Shown piece by piece: positions 41,283-41,584 of a stretch of DNA of 41,584 nt. Every line of letters starts with the position of its first letter. The first letter of the stretch is position 1. Location: NCBI RefSeq assembly GCF_040676675.1, contig NZ_JBFAPK010000057.1, positions 1 through 41,584 on the forward strand, given 5' to 3'. Under the pieces are notes generated by a model that saw only the letters and a program-made list of their open reading frames with translations, did no database searches and was not told the origin of the DNA. A program made the position numbers and the translations under genes. The DNA is from JBFAPK01 sp040676675 (lineage in GTDB: Bacteria > Actinomycetota > Actinomycetes > Mycobacteriales > Micromonosporaceae).

Positions 41283-41584
41283 TCAGCGCCCGTACATGAC
41301 CTTGATGGCCTTGACGATCCGGGCGACCTGCGCGGGGGTGCGTTCGAAGGTCATCGTGGGCAGCGGCGAGCGGCCCCGGCGGCGGGTGACGGACTTGGCC
41401 CGGGCGAACTCGCGCAGCCCGTCGTCGCCGTGGATGCGGCCGAAGCCGGAGTCGCCGACGCCACCAAAGGGCAGGGTGGACATGCCCACGAAGCTCAGTA
41501 CGGAGTTGATGGCGACCATGCCGGTGCGCAGTTGGCGGGCGATGGTGGTGGCGTTGCGTTTGGCGAAGACGGCGGCGCCGAGGC
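41283..41584 (-). CDS. Aldehyde dehydrogenase, C-terminal part (runs off the right edge)
   Basis: About 100 C-terminal residues of an NAD(P)-dependent aldehyde dehydrogenase. FAKRNATTIARQLRTGMVAIN, MSTLPFGGVGDSGFGRIHG and DGLREFARAKSV are the late ALDH family motifs. The catalytic Cys and the start lie beyond the window. The tail is short and basic. The substrate class cannot be set; LPFGGVGDSGFGRIHG is common in coniferyl-aldehyde and fatty-aldehyde type enzymes. Confidence 0.9.
   Translation of the reverse strand, partial: LGAAVFAKRNATTIARQLRTGMVAINSVLSFVGMSTLPFGGVGDSGFGRIHGDDGLREFARAKSVTRRRGRSPLPTMTFERTPAQVARIVKAIKVMYGR

Overview
The window is high-GC actinobacterial chromosome. Third codon positions are almost all G or C, GTG and TTG starts are common, and several genes look leaderless. 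The gene order thrB-rho-rpmE-prfA-prmC-tsaC-...-atp operon-DUF2550-PduO-murA-...-nucS is the core block also known from Mycobacterium tuberculosis. Protein style and gene content suggest Micromonosporaceae (Micromonospora/Salinispora type), but this is an inference without a database search.

Layout. 1-582: edge of a minus-strand membrane-protein gene whose coding frame appears to switch. 800-4126: thrB and rho with a structured leader and its own terminator. 4151-6306: a minus-strand two-gene cassette encoding a T4-like polynucleotide kinase/phosphatase and a T4 Rnl1-type RNA ligase, lying between rho and rpmE and bordered by a long palindromic repeat. 6445-11984: rpmE, prfA, a GGDEF gene (minus), prmC, tsaC and a low-molecular-weight phosphatase. 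12164-15588: a class A penicillin-binding protein and glyA. 15581-23158: AtpI-like protein, AtpZ-like protein, atpB, E, F, H, A, G and D, closed by a terminator. 23176-25306: an LCP-family gene, then atpC under its own promoter, then DUF2550. 25325-29666: methyltransferase, two-component system, DedA-like and VOC proteins. 29642-32844: PduO-type cobalamin adenosyltransferase, murA and 3-hydroxyacyl-CoA dehydrogenase. 32873-34699: a second copy of the palindrome and an ABC-2 exporter. 34773-36809: ethylmalonyl-CoA-mutase-like B12 enzyme. 36891-41584: DUF2786 protein, nucS, DUF4126 protein, a protein with DivIVA-like motifs, a methyltransferase and a truncated aldehyde dehydrogenase.

How it works together. 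The backbone is housekeeping: transcription termination, translation termination and release-factor methylation, tRNA t6A synthesis, one-carbon metabolism, ATP synthesis, peptidoglycan precursor synthesis and mismatch repair. Accessory genes sit in the joints of this block. The most notable are the RNA end-healing and sealing cassette and the LCP gene separating atpC from atpD. PduO can supply adenosylcobalamin to the mutase 4.6 kb away. No tRNA, rRNA, CRISPR array, insertion sequence or phage structural gene was seen, and no gene-free stretch exceeds 300 bases (the longest is the 297-base rho leader).
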